Source of the DNA: CAZEBW01 sp964510205
GTDB taxonomy: Bacteria > Chloroflexota > Anaerolineae > VGOG01
NCBI GenBank assembly: GCA_964510205.1
Contig: CAZEBW010000008.1
Location: 1 to 64,000, forward strand
DNA length: 64,000 nucleotides
Reading direction: 5' to 3'
Positions 33,609 to 41,859 of this stretch are shown here, piece after piece. The position numbers were made by a program, and so were the translations under genes. The notes beneath the pieces are model-generated. The model had not been told where the DNA came from, made no database searches, and was given only the letters and a program-made list of their open reading frames with translations. Position 1 is the stretch's first letter; the number at the start of each line of letters is the position of its first letter.

Positions 33609-34028
33609 ATGTCTGCACTGAAAGCACGAAGCAAATTCATCTTCGGTGGAGCCCTCATCGTCGTGGCGGTGGGCTACCTCATCGTCAGCAGCATCGGTGG
33701 TTCGACGGCCTACTACCTGACCATTCAGGAAGTGAAGGCCAAAGGCCCATCGGAGCGCACTGTGCGGGTTGCTGGAACTGTGATAGAAGATTCCATCGAG
33801 TGGAGCGCTGAAGAGTTGATGCTCAACTTCAACATCGCTGACGCCAGCGGGAGCCTGGCCGTGATCTACAACGGGCCTCGCCCCGATATGCTGCGGGACG
33901 GCGCGGAGGCCATCGTCGAGGGCCGATACATCGAAGGGGGAGCCTTCGAGGCCGACAACCTGCTCCTCAAGTGCCCTTCCAAGTACGAAGGTGCAGCGAC
34001 GGCCACGGCGGAAGCCCCGACTGAATGA
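33609..34028 (+). CDS. ccmE: Cytochrome c maturation heme chaperone CcmE (Cys type)
   Basis: CcmE receives heme at the outer face of the membrane and passes it to the CcmF lyase. The 139-residue product has an N-terminal membrane helix (about 11-28) and an OB-fold domain. The heme-attaching residue is Cys122 in KCPSKY instead of His in the E. coli HxxxY motif. This Cys-xxx-Tyr form is known from archaea and Desulfovibrio (variant System I). GAGAGGAAG precedes the ATG. It has its own strong promoter. Confidence 0.93.
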   Translation: MSALKARSKFIFGGALIVVAVGYLIVSSIGGSTAYYLTIQEVKAKGPSERTVRVAGTVIEDSIEWSAEELMLNFNIADASGSLAVIYNGPRPDMLRDGAEAIVEGRYIEGGAFEADNLLLKCPSKYEGAATATAEAPTE

Positions 34029-34038
34029 CCACTAGGTC

Positions 34039-34072
34039 AGGTGCAACGCACTTCTTGAAGTGCGTTGCACCT
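34039..34072. terminator. Perfect palindrome between ccmE and ccmF
   Basis: AGGTGCAACGCACTTC pairs with its exact complement around TT. There is no T-run, so this is either a REP-like repeat or an mRNA-processing or attenuation hairpin. Confidence 0.5.
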
Positions 34073-34095
34073 TGGATGATTGGAGGTAAGTCTTT

Positions 34096-36042
34096 ATGAC
34101 CACTATCGGCTTTGGCGCTGTGGCGCTGGCTTTAGTGATTTCTATCTACGTTGCAATCGCTTCGATTTTAGGAGCCCGTCGCCAGTCCCCTAAGCTTGCA
34201 GAGAACGCCCAAAAGGGAATCGTGGCCGCGGCCGTGCTGGTCACGTTGGCCTCGGCCATCCTGCTCTATCTGCTGCTGGCCCGCGATTTCCAGGTGAAGT
34301 ACGTGTACGAACACGTCAGCACCTACCAGCCCACGATTTACACTCTCTCCGCCTTCTGGGCCGGGCAAGAGGGGTCGCTTCTCCTCTGGTTGTGGTTGTT
34401 GACCCTCTTCTCGGCTTTCATCGCTCGCCGTGAGGAGGATTGGGGCCGGGAGCTCAGGCCCTATGCCCTGGCGGTGTTGGCCCTTTGCCAAGCGTTCTTC
34501 GCCTTACTGCTGGTTATTGCTTCCAACCCCTTCGCTACCCTCCCTACCCGCCCCGCCGAGGGCTTCGGCCTGAACCCGCTGCTGGAAAACTTCTGGATGA
34601 TCATCCATCCGCCCGTGGTGTTCGTCGGCTACGCTGCCTACACCGTGCCCTTCGCTTTCGCCATCGCCGCCCTGGCCACGGGCAAGCTGGGGCAGGATTG
34701 GATCCGAGGCATTCGGCGCTGGAACCTCTTCTCCTGGCTCTTCCTGGGCCTGGGCATCCTGCTGGGCGCTTGGTGGGCCTACCTGGAGCTGGGCTGGGGC
34801 GGCTACTGGGGCTGGGACCCCGTGGAGAACGCTTCCCTCATCCCCTGGCTGGTGGGCACCGCGCTCCTGCACTCGGCGACGACGCAGGAGCGGCGGGGGA
34901 TGTTCAAGGTCTGGAACATCTCGCTCATGATCCTGACCTTCGTCCTCTGCATCTTCGCCACCTTCGTCACCCGGAGCGGCATCATCCAGTCGGTCCACGC
35001 CTTCGGCCAGTCGGTCATCGGCCACTACTTCATGGCTTTCCTGGTTATTATCCTGGTCGTTTCCTTCGGGCTGGCTTTCTATCGTCGTCGAGAGCTGGCC
35101 AGCGAAGCAGAGATGGGCGACTTGCTTTCCCGCGAGGCTGGCTACCTTCTCAACAACCTCCTGTTTAGCGGGCTGGCCCTGGCTGTGTTGATCGGCACGG
35201 TCTTCCCCACCGTCAGCGAGATCGTGCAGGGCACGCAGGTGGCCCTGGGACCTCCCTTCTTCGAGCGCGTCTCCGCCCCTCTGTCTCTGGCCATTGTCGT
35301 CCTCATCGGCGTCTGTCCCCTGTTGGGATGGCGGAAGACGTCGCCTGAGCGCTTGACGAAGAGATTGCTCTACCCTGGCCTCATCGCCCTGGCTGTCGCG
35401 GTGCTGCTCTTCGTTGCGGGAATCACAGAGCCGTTTGCCCTTCTGTCCTTCACGGTTTGCGCCTTCGTGGCCAGCAGCATCCTGTGGGGGTTTCTGCGGG
35501 GTGCAGTGGCCCGCCATCGCTCGACGGGAGAAGACTATCTGCTGGCCCTCAGGCGGCTGATCAGCAAAAACCGCAGGCGCTACGGCGGCTACCTGGTCCA
35601 CCTCAGCATGGTCATCATCGTCATGGGCGTGGTGGGGTCCTCCCTTTACCAGACCGAGTATCAGGTGACTTTGACTGAGGGGGAGAGGGTGACGGTTGAA
35701 GATTACGCGCTGGAGCAGGAGGCGTTTTGGGTCGAGACCAGTCCCAACAAACATCGGTTTGCAACTCCTCTGGGCGTTTACCGGGGCGGCAAGCGGATCG
35801 CCACCCTGGTACCGGAGAGAAACTTCCACTGGAATACCGAGCAGTGGGTGACGGAGGTGGCCATCCGCACCAGCCTGAAGGAGGATTTATATGTGAGCCT
35901 GGCCTCCATGACGCAAGAGGGTTCGGCCACTTTCCAGGTTCTGATTAATCCCCTGGTGGTGTGGCTCTGGATCGGCGGCGGGCTTATGCTGCTGGGCGCT
36001 GCTGTGGCGATGTGGCCTGAGGATAAGGGAAGCTCAAAGTGA
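34096..36042 (+). CDS. ccmF: Cytochrome c heme lyase subunit CcmF
   Basis: The 648-residue polytopic membrane protein has about 14-15 helices and the heme-handling WWD signature WGGYWGWDPVENAS near residue 235. Conserved His residues flank it in external loops (ENFWMIIHPP), and a C-terminal soluble loop and final helix follow. It ligates heme from CcmE to CxxCH apocytochromes. It is in the ccmE-F-A-B order. A 101-bp MITE is inserted 4 bp after its stop. Confidence 0.95.
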   Translation: MTTIGFGAVALALVISIYVAIASILGARRQSPKLAENAQKGIVAAAVLVTLASAILLYLLLARDFQVKYVYEHVSTYQPTIYTLSAFWAGQEGSLLLWLWLLTLFSAFIARREEDWGRELRPYALAVLALCQAFFALLLVIASNPFATLPTRPAEGFGLNPLLENFWMIIHPPVVFVGYAAYTVPFAFAIAALATGKLGQDWIRGIRRWNLFSWLFLGLGILLGAWWAYLELGWGGYWGWDPVENASLIPWLVGTALLHSATTQERRGMFKVWNISLMILTFVLCIFATFVTRSGIIQSVHAFGQSVIGHYFMAFLVIILVVSFGLAFYRRRELASEAEMGDLLSREAGYLLNNLLFSGLALAVLIGTVFPTVSEIVQGTQVALGPPFFERVSAPLSLAIVVLIGVCPLLGWRKTSPERLTKRLLYPGLIALAVAVLLFVAGITEPFALLSFTVCAFVASSILWGFLRGAVARHRSTGEDYLLALRRLISKNRRRYGGYLVHLSMVIIVMGVVGSSLYQTEYQVTLTEGERVTVEDYALEQEAFWVETSPNKHRFATPLGVYRGGKRIATLVPERNFHWNTEQWVTEVAIRTSLKEDLYVSLASMTQEGSATFQVLINPLVVWLWIGGGLMLLGAAVAMWPEDKGSSK

Positions 36043-36155
36043 TTGGGGTGTGTTTCAAACGAGTTGGCTGGTATTGTTGGTCGGAATGGTATTCCGACGA
36101 ATTGACGGATTACCAATCCGTCCTACAACCGAGATGAAATACACCCAAGTGATTG
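36037..36155 (+). mobile_element. 101-bp MITE family 1, copy B with 9-bp TSD
   Basis: Element 36046-36146 has ends GGGTGTGTTTC / GAAATACACCC. It is flanked by AAGTGATTG at 36037-36045 and again at 36147-36155, an exact 9-bp target duplication. The left copy overlaps the end of ccmF including its TGA stop. Confidence 0.92.
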
Positions 36156-36325
36156 TTAGCGCGAATGAACGTTGGATCAGGTGAGAGACCAGCGCCGGTT
36201 GAGTAGGAGCGAAGCGACGTATCGAAACCAAGCGGGTTGTGCCTTGGATACGTTGGCTGGGCTCGATACGCTACGCACTCGACCGACGCTCGCTAGCCTC
36301 GCAAGAAGAGGAGGCAGGGCAGGCG

Positions 36326-37123
36326 ATGATCGAGGTGAAGGGCCTGGTTAAGTCTTTCGGCAGCAAGGTGGCCCTGGACGGCGTTGACCTGGACGTGGCC
36401 GAAGGCGAGTTCCTGACCCTGGTGGGTCCAAACGGGGCGGGCAAGACCACGCTCATCCGCATCCTGGCCACGCTGGCCAAGCCCACCCAGGGCGATGTGC
36501 GCGTGGCCGGTTTCGATCTGGCCAAGCAGGGCGCCGAGGTTCGTCAGCGCATCGGCCTGGCCTCCCACCAAACCCTCCTCTACGGCGACCTTTCGGCCGA
36601 GGAGAACCTGCGCTTCTATGGCCGCATGTACGAGGCGCCCCATCTGGAGGAGCGCATCACGGCCCTCCTTCAGCGGGTGGACCTGGAGCACCGTCGCCGC
36701 GACCCGGTGCGCACCTTCTCCCGTGGCATGCAGCAGCGACTGTCCATCGCCCGCGCCCTCTTACACGATCCCGCCATCCTGCTGCTGGACGAGCCCTACA
36801 CCGGCCTGGATCAACACGCCGCAGAGGTGCTGAAAGAGGTGCTGGTGTCCCTTACCTCCCCTCTTTCCCCCCCAAAGCCTGCCCTGAGCAAAGTCGAAGG
36901 GTTGGGGGGGAGGAAAAGGGGGGCGAAAGCGCGCACCGTGCTGATGACGACCCATAACCTGGAGCGAGGGCTGGAGCTTTGCGACCGGGCAGCCATTCTG
37001 GTCAACGGTCGAATCGTCTACCAGGCCGAAAAGAGCGACCTGGACGTATCCACCTTCCGAGAGGCATACCGCCGCTCTCTTGACGTTTCACGTTTCACGT
37101 TTCACTCTGGAGTGGGACGATGA
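36326..37123 (+). CDS. ccmA: Heme-export ABC transporter ATPase CcmA
   Basis: The 265-residue ABC ATPase has Walker A GPNGAGKTT, the signature FSRGMQQRLSIARALL, Walker B AILLLDEPYTGLD and switch His in MTTHNLERG. With CcmB and CcmC it releases holo-CcmE. Between the D-loop and the H-switch it carries ~26 extra residues (about 177-202, Pro/Lys/Gly-rich) encoded by a palindromic intergenic-type repeat (36855-36932). The C terminus (DVSRFTFHSG) is encoded by CGTTTCA heptamers. ATG 36326 is chosen because GAGGAGG lies upstream; upstream in-frame codons lack a ribosome site. It overlaps ccmB (ATGA). Confidence 0.92.
   Translation: MIEVKGLVKSFGSKVALDGVDLDVAEGEFLTLVGPNGAGKTTLIRILATLAKPTQGDVRVAGFDLAKQGAEVRQRIGLASHQTLLYGDLSAEENLRFYGRMYEAPHLEERITALLQRVDLEHRRRDPVRTFSRGMQQRLSIARALLHDPAILLLDEPYTGLDQHAAEVLKEVLVSLTSPLSPPKPALSKVEGLGGRKRGAKARTVLMTTHNLERGLELCDRAAILVNGRIVYQAEKSDLDVSTFREAYRRSLDVSRFTFHSGVGR
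36855..36932. repeat. Palindromic repeat inserted in ccmA
   Basis: C-rich/G-rich arms (CCCCTCTTTCCCCCCC and GGGGGGGAGGAAAAGGGG) enclose CCTGCCCTGAGCAAAGTCGAAGGG, a typical intergenic repeat core. It is in frame within the ATPase gene. Confidence 0.75.
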
Positions 37124-37791
37124 GTTTTCTGCGGAAAGTGTTGACCATCGTCCAAAAAGACGTAGCCGTCGAGCTGCGCACCAAAGAGATGCTCAGCTCC
37201 ATGTTCGTCTTCGCCCTGCTGGTGATCGTGATCTTCAACTTCGCCTTCGATCTGCGGGTGGAGAACGTGCGGGAGGTGGCCCCCGGCGTCCTCTGGGTGA
37301 CATTCACCTTCGCGGGGATGTTGGGATTGAGCCGCTCTTTCGTCCTGGAGAAGGACAAAGGGTGCCTGGAGGGCCTGCTGCTCTGCCCGGTGGATCGCAG
37401 CGCCATCTACTTCGGCAAGATGTTGGGGAACGTCATCTTCATGACCATCATGGAGGCCATCATCCTCCCCATCTTCTCCGTCCTGTTCAACGTCTCCCTG
37501 TTTCAGCCCCTCTTGCTCCTGATCGTTGTCTTGGGCACCCTGGGCTTTGCCGGCGTGGGCACCCTGTTTTCGGCCATGGCCGTCCACACGCGGTCGCGGG
37601 AGGTGATGTTGCCCGTGCTGCTCTTTCCCGTGGTGGTGCCGGCCATGATCGCCGCCGTCAAAGCCAGCGGCGGCGTCCTCGACGGTTTGCTCTTTTCAGA
37701 GATCGCCCATTGGGTGAGGCTGCTGGCGGTGTTCGACGTGGTGTTCTTGGCCATCTCGTTCATGACCTTTGATTACGTGGTGGAGGAGTGA
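37120..37791 (+). CDS. ccmB: Heme-export ABC transporter permease CcmB
   Basis: The 223-residue protein has six predicted membrane helices and starts MSFLRKVLTIVQKDVAVELRT, the family N terminus. It has LEGLLLCPVDRSAIYFGK in the middle. It overlaps ccmA by 4 bp and is followed immediately by the precorrin-2 dehydrogenase gene, linking heme export and heme synthesis in one transcript. Confidence 0.94.
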   Translation: MSFLRKVLTIVQKDVAVELRTKEMLSSMFVFALLVIVIFNFAFDLRVENVREVAPGVLWVTFTFAGMLGLSRSFVLEKDKGCLEGLLLCPVDRSAIYFGKMLGNVIFMTIMEAIILPIFSVLFNVSLFQPLLLLIVVLGTLGFAGVGTLFSAMAVHTRSREVMLPVLLFPVVVPAMIAAVKASGGVLDGLLFSEIAHWVRLLAVFDVVFLAISFMTFDYVVEE

Positions 37792-38433
37792 TTGAAGAGC
37801 TATCCCATTTTCCTGGTCAACTTGCGGCACCAGCGCTGTCTGGTGGTGGGGGGAGGGGCCGTGGCCGAGCGTAAGGCGCGCTCCTTGTTGCAGGCGGGAG
37901 CCAGAGTGACGGTGATCAGCCCTGCGCTCACCATTGGCCTGCAGCGATTAGTGCAGGAAGGGGACCTGGAATGGGTGCCGCGAGGGTATCGGCAGGGGGA
38001 CCTGGCCTCGGCGTTCTTGGTCATTGGGGCCACGGACGACGCCGACACCAACGAGCGGGTCTGGCAGGAGGCGGCTGAGCGGGGCGTGCTGGTCAACGTC
38101 GTGGACGACCCGGCTCGCTGCAATTTCATCGTCCCCTCGCTGGTGCGGCGGGGTGATCTGTGTATCGCCATCTCCACGGGCGGGAACAGCCCGGCGTTGG
38201 CCAAGAGGCTGCGAGAGAGGCTGGAAGCGGAGTTCGGCCCCGAGTACGCTGCGTTCGTCGCTCTGCTGGGCGATTTGCGGGAAAAGGTCAAGGAGAAATA
38301 TCCCGAGGCCGAAGAGAGGCGGGCCATTTGGTACCGCTTGGTGGACTCGGATATCGTGGAGCTGATCGGGCAGGGGCGAGATGACCTGGTGCGGCAGCGG
38401 GTGGAAGAGATCGTGGGGCTATCCCAGACTTAA
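37792..38433 (+). CDS. Precorrin-2 dehydrogenase / sirohydrochlorin ferrochelatase
   Basis: The 213-residue protein resembles the N-terminal half of CysG and yeast Met8. A Rossmann NAD site GGGAVAERKARSLLQAGA precedes VVDDPARCNFIVPS and the siroheme-synthase central segment TGGNSPALAKRLRERLE. It oxidises precorrin-2 and may insert iron to give siroheme. TTG 37792 follows the ccmB stop with no gap. It supplies siroheme to the AhbABCD steps encoded downstream. No separate ferrochelatase is visible, so it may do both reactions. Confidence 0.9.
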   Translation: MKSYPIFLVNLRHQRCLVVGGGAVAERKARSLLQAGARVTVISPALTIGLQRLVQEGDLEWVPRGYRQGDLASAFLVIGATDDADTNERVWQEAAERGVLVNVVDDPARCNFIVPSLVRRGDLCIAISTGGNSPALAKRLRERLEAEFGPEYAAFVALLGDLREKVKEKYPEAEERRAIWYRLVDSDIVELIGQGRDDLVRQRVEEIVGLSQT

Positions 38434-38436
38434 GCT

Positions 38437-38510
38437 CGAAGGCCCGTCCCTTCGGCAGGCTCAGGACAAGCCTCGGGCCGCCCCGGGGACGGGGCTCAGA
38501 GCTTAAGTTT
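38437..38510. repeat. GC-rich palindromic repeat before hemA
   Basis: It contains nested inverted repeats (CCCGTCCC...GGGGACGGG and CCTTCGGCAGGCTCAGGAC). It resembles the core inserted in ccmA and may act as a terminator. Confidence 0.5.
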
Positions 38511-38565
38511 ACACTGATGATCGTGGGGCTTCTTTGAGCTTTATCGAGGAGGCTTTCAAGTAAGA

Positions 38566-39858
38566 ATGCATATCGTTGTTGTAGGCCTAAACCATAAAGC
38601 GGCGCCGGTGGAAATCCGAGAGAGACTTGCCTTCGCCAGCGACTGTCTGGAGGAAGCTTTGCAGAAATTCGTCTCCAATGGCGGTGCTGGGAAGCAGGGC
38701 TGTGCGGTCGAAGGGGTGATTCTTTCCACCTGCAATCGTACGGAGATGTATGCTCTGATCGAAAAGACGAACAGCGGTCGTGAAGCGATCTGTCGCTTTA
38801 TGGCTGACTTCCATCGTTTGCCTCGAGGAGAATTCGCCGACTACCTATATGTTTATGAAGATAAGGAAGCTGTGGCTCATCTATTCGCTGTCGCCTCGGG
38901 CCTCGATTCGATGATCGTCGGCGAACCACAGATCCTCGGGCAAGTGCGCGGTGCTTTCCAGGAGGCTGCTGCTTGCGAAGCTGTGGGCGGGGTGCTGTCG
39001 GCCCTTTTCCGACGGGCTATCCATGTGGGAAAACGAGCCCGCGCTGAGACAGGAATCAGCCAAAGCGCCGTCTCCGTCAGCTACGCCGCTGTGGAATTGG
39101 CCAAGAAGATCTTCGGCGATTTGGGCGCCCGTCAGGTGTTGCTCATCGGAGCGGGCGAGATGGGCGAGCTCACGGCCAAGAATCTGGTGGACAATGGCGT
39201 TGAGGGCATCATCGTCGCCAACCGCACCCGTGAACGGGCCGTTGAATTGGCGGAACACTTCGGCGGACGAGCCACGGGCCTCGCCCAGATCGGTCAGGCC
39301 CTGTGGACAGCGGACATCGTCATCAGTTCGACCGCGGCGACTCGTTTCCTCATCACACCTGCGATGGTCAGAGAAGCCATGCGGATGCGGCGCAACAGAC
39401 CCCTCTTTCTCATAGACATTGCCGTCCCTCGGGACGTAGATCCGTCGGTGCAGCGCATCGAAAACGTCTACCTGTACGACATTGACGACCTCGAAGCAGT
39501 CGTAGAGGCCAACATCCGCGAGCGACAGAAGGAGGTCGGCAAGGTAGAGCGCCTCATCCACAGGGAACTAGCCGAGTTCATGGCCTGGTTCCGGTCTCTG
39601 GAGGTTGTGCCTACCATCACCGACCTCAGACATCAGGCCGAGGAAATACGCCAGATGGAGTTAGATAAAGCGCTGCGGCGGTTGGGTAGCCTTTCAGAGC
39701 GGGAGGAGAATATCATCAACGCTTTGACCATCGGCATCGTCAACAAAATTCTTCATCAACCAACGATTCAACTCAAGAGGCATGCCGATGGTAACAACGG
39801 TTATCTTTACACCGAGGCCATTCGCGAGCTTTTTGGGTTAAGTGAGGGGCAAGGCTAG
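38566..39858 (+). CDS. hemA: Glutamyl-tRNA reductase
   Basis: It converts Glu-tRNA to glutamate-1-semialdehyde, the first committed step of tetrapyrrole synthesis. The 430-residue protein shows GLNHKAAPVEIRERLAF, the catalytic cysteine in STCNRTEMY, GEPQILGQVR, the NADPH site LLIGAGEMGELTA and the C-terminal dimerisation helices. GAGGAGG lies upstream. It begins a gene run with ccsA-like, hemC and cobA-hemD. Confidence 0.97.
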   Translation: MHIVVVGLNHKAAPVEIRERLAFASDCLEEALQKFVSNGGAGKQGCAVEGVILSTCNRTEMYALIEKTNSGREAICRFMADFHRLPRGEFADYLYVYEDKEAVAHLFAVASGLDSMIVGEPQILGQVRGAFQEAAACEAVGGVLSALFRRAIHVGKRARAETGISQSAVSVSYAAVELAKKIFGDLGARQVLLIGAGEMGELTAKNLVDNGVEGIIVANRTRERAVELAEHFGGRATGLAQIGQALWTADIVISSTAATRFLITPAMVREAMRMRRNRPLFLIDIAVPRDVDPSVQRIENVYLYDIDDLEAVVEANIRERQKEVGKVERLIHRELAEFMAWFRSLEVVPTITDLRHQAEEIRQMELDKALRRLGSLSEREENIINALTIGIVNKILHQPTIQLKRHADGNNGYLYTEAIRELFGLSEGQG

Positions 39859-39863
39859 TAGCG

Positions 39864-40691
39864 ATGATCAACGTCACGCTCTTCACCGTTGCTTTGCTGA
39901 TCTACCTCATCGGCACCATCCTCTACGAGGTGTATTTAGCCTTGAGGAGTCAACGTGCGGGTCGCTGGGCAACGCGCAGCTTGGTGGTCGGCGCTCTGGT
40001 GCACGCCGCCGCTCTGGCTTTCCGTTGGCTGGAATCGGGACGCGCGCCGGTGAGCAATCTCTATGAGTCCCTGTCTTTTTACGCCTGGGTCATCATCGTC
40101 TTCTACTTGATAGTTGAATACCGTTATGGATACAGGATTTTGGGCGCTTTCGTCAGCCCTTTGGCCTTCGCCGCTATCGCTGCCGCCTCTGTCTTGCCGA
40201 AGCGGGTTGAGCCTCTCATTCCCATCTTGCGAAGCCATTGGCTACCCGTTCACGTCACGGTCTCCTTTTTTGCCTATGGTTTCTTCACTTTGGCCTTTAT
40301 TGCTGCGGTCGTCTATCTCCTGGCGGAGCGCCAGCTCAAGAAGGGGCGGCCTAGCTACTTCTACCATCGCTTGCCCCCTTTGGAGGCGATGGAGCAGTTG
40401 GGGCGCGGTCTGGCTGCCCTCGGCCTTACCTTCATGACCGTGGGCATCATCACGGGCTCCATTTGGGCCGAAAAGGTTTGGGGAGCGCCGTGGTTCTGGG
40501 ATCCAAAGTTGAATATGGCTCTCGTCAGTTGGTTCATCTACGTGGTTTACTTTTACGTCCGCAACGTGGCAGATTGGCGCGGAAGACGCTCGGCGTGGTT
40601 GTTGATCCTGGGATTTATCGCCGTTCTCGTTACCTACTTAGGCGTCAACCTGTTCATGCCCACGCTCCACGGTTTTGTCGTCTATCCATGA
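39864..40691 (+). CDS. CcsA/HemX-like cytochrome c assembly membrane protein
   Basis: The 275-residue protein has eight predicted helices and the WWD-type signature SIWAEKVWGAPWFWDPK. The conserved histidines expected for heme handling are visible in HWLPVHVTVSF and TLHGFVVYP. This is the System II CcsA / HemX family. In Bacillus HemX lies between hemA and hemC and lowers HemA level, the same position as here. Ccm System I genes in the same locus make a second maturation route possible, though a regulatory HemX role is equally likely. Confidence 0.9.
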   Translation: MINVTLFTVALLIYLIGTILYEVYLALRSQRAGRWATRSLVVGALVHAAALAFRWLESGRAPVSNLYESLSFYAWVIIVFYLIVEYRYGYRILGAFVSPLAFAAIAAASVLPKRVEPLIPILRSHWLPVHVTVSFFAYGFFTLAFIAAVVYLLAERQLKKGRPSYFYHRLPPLEAMEQLGRGLAALGLTFMTVGIITGSIWAEKVWGAPWFWDPKLNMALVSWFIYVVYFYVRNVADWRGRRSAWLLILGFIAVLVTYLGVNLFMPTLHGFVVYP

Positions 40692-40710
40692 GAAGGGGGA
40701 GATTGTCAGG

Positions 40711-41697
40711 GTGTTGAAAGGGTCTGCACTGAGCGGGGCTCCGCTTGCAGCCGAAGTCATGGTGGTTGGCACTCGCGGCAGCGCGTTGGCCATGCAGCAG
40801 ACCCGCTGGGTAATCGGTGAACTCTCACGGCTGAATCCCGAGTTGGCTTTCGCCATCGAAAAGATCAAGACCAAAGGCGACGTGATGCGCGATGTGGCCC
40901 TGGCCAAAATCGGCGGCACGGGCCTCTTTGTCAAGGAGATCGAGAGGGCGCTGTTGCAGGGTGAGGTAGACCTGGCGGCCCACAGCCTCAAGGATTTGCC
41001 GACGGAGATACCGCATGGCCTGCTCATCGGGGCCGTGACCAAGCGGGCCGATGCCCGTGATGTCCTGGTTTCCAGGCTGGGCCTGCCCCTGGCCAAACTA
41101 CCGCAAGGGGCCCGGCTGGGCACCAGCAGTGTGCGGCGACGGGCCTCACTCTTGGCCTATCGGCCCGATTTCCAGATCGTCAACCTGCGGGGCAACGTGG
41201 ACACCAGGTTGCGCAAAGCGCGGACAGACGAGTACGATGCCATCGTCCTGGCCGCCGCTGGCCTCATCCGCCTGGGCCGCCAGGACCGCATCACCGAATA
41301 CATCTCCCCAGACGTCATTCTCCCCGCCGTGGGACAAGGCGCCCTGGCCATCGAGGTGCGCGAGGATGACCGACGGATGCGGCGTATCGTGGCCGAGTTG
41401 AACCATGAGCCCACCTGCATCGCCGTCACCGCTGAGCGGGCCTTCTTGCGCCATCTGGTAACACACCGGATCAGTCCCCAAGCGCGCCAGGAGGCAGGCT
41501 GCCAGGTGCCCATGGCCGCCTTCGGGGTCGCGAGGGATGGTCGGTTGATCGTCGAGGGGATGGTGGCCACTCTGGACGGGCGAAAAGTGATTCGGCGCCA
41601 GGTGATCGGAAACCCCGCCCATGCCGAGCAGCTCGGTGAGGAGCTGGCTGAGCGTATTCTTGAGGCAGGAGCAGCGCGTATTCTGGAAGAGATGTAG
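40711..41697 (+). CDS. hemC: Porphobilinogen deaminase (hydroxymethylbilane synthase)
   Basis: It joins four porphobilinogens into hydroxymethylbilane. The ~328-residue protein has VVGTRGSALAMQQT, KTKGD, AAHSLKDLPTE, GTSSVRRRA, NLRGNVDTR and the dipyrromethane-binding cysteine in EAGCQVPMAA. The start is uncertain: GTG 40711 has AAGGGGGA 10 nt upstream, while ATG 40759 would match the usual family N terminus. The longer frame from 40675 overlaps the previous gene and is less likely. Confidence 0.95.
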   Translation: MLKGSALSGAPLAAEVMVVGTRGSALAMQQTRWVIGELSRLNPELAFAIEKIKTKGDVMRDVALAKIGGTGLFVKEIERALLQGEVDLAAHSLKDLPTEIPHGLLIGAVTKRADARDVLVSRLGLPLAKLPQGARLGTSSVRRRASLLAYRPDFQIVNLRGNVDTRLRKARTDEYDAIVLAAAGLIRLGRQDRITEYISPDVILPAVGQGALAIEVREDDRRMRRIVAELNHEPTCIAVTAERAFLRHLVTHRISPQARQEAGCQVPMAAFGVARDGRLIVEGMVATLDGRKVIRRQVIGNPAHAEQLGEELAERILEAGAARILEEM

Positions 41698-41824
41698 GGC
41701 AGCTTACCTGCCGTTTGGGGTGATGGCATTGAGGTGGCGGCAGGTAGGGCGCTGATCCGTAAATCCTGCTGATCCGTTGTTCTTTTGGCCTGACGTGCAG
41801 GCGCCGCGCCCAACCTGCCCTACA
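41693..41824. repeat. Inverted-repeat element between hemC and cobA-hemD
   Basis: TGTAGGGCAG (41693-41702) and CTGCCCTACA (41815-41824) are exact terminal inverted repeats around a 132-bp non-coding segment. The left end covers the hemC stop codon. Confidence 0.7.
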
Positions 41825-41859
41825 AAGAAGTTTGAGTTGGCTGGATGAGGTGAGAAGGG

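Noticed and set aside
34504..35829. 441-aa antisense frame over ccmF
   Set aside because: It is composition-driven: low-complexity Glu/Gln/Asp/Arg-rich text with no domain, opposite a well-supported gene. The same applies to antisense frames at 50357-52024, 32152-33420, 60774-61844 and 41157-41813.
36045..36326. Extended CcmA N terminus to 36239
   Set aside because: The extra codons lack the family pattern and a ribosome site; ATG 36326 has both.
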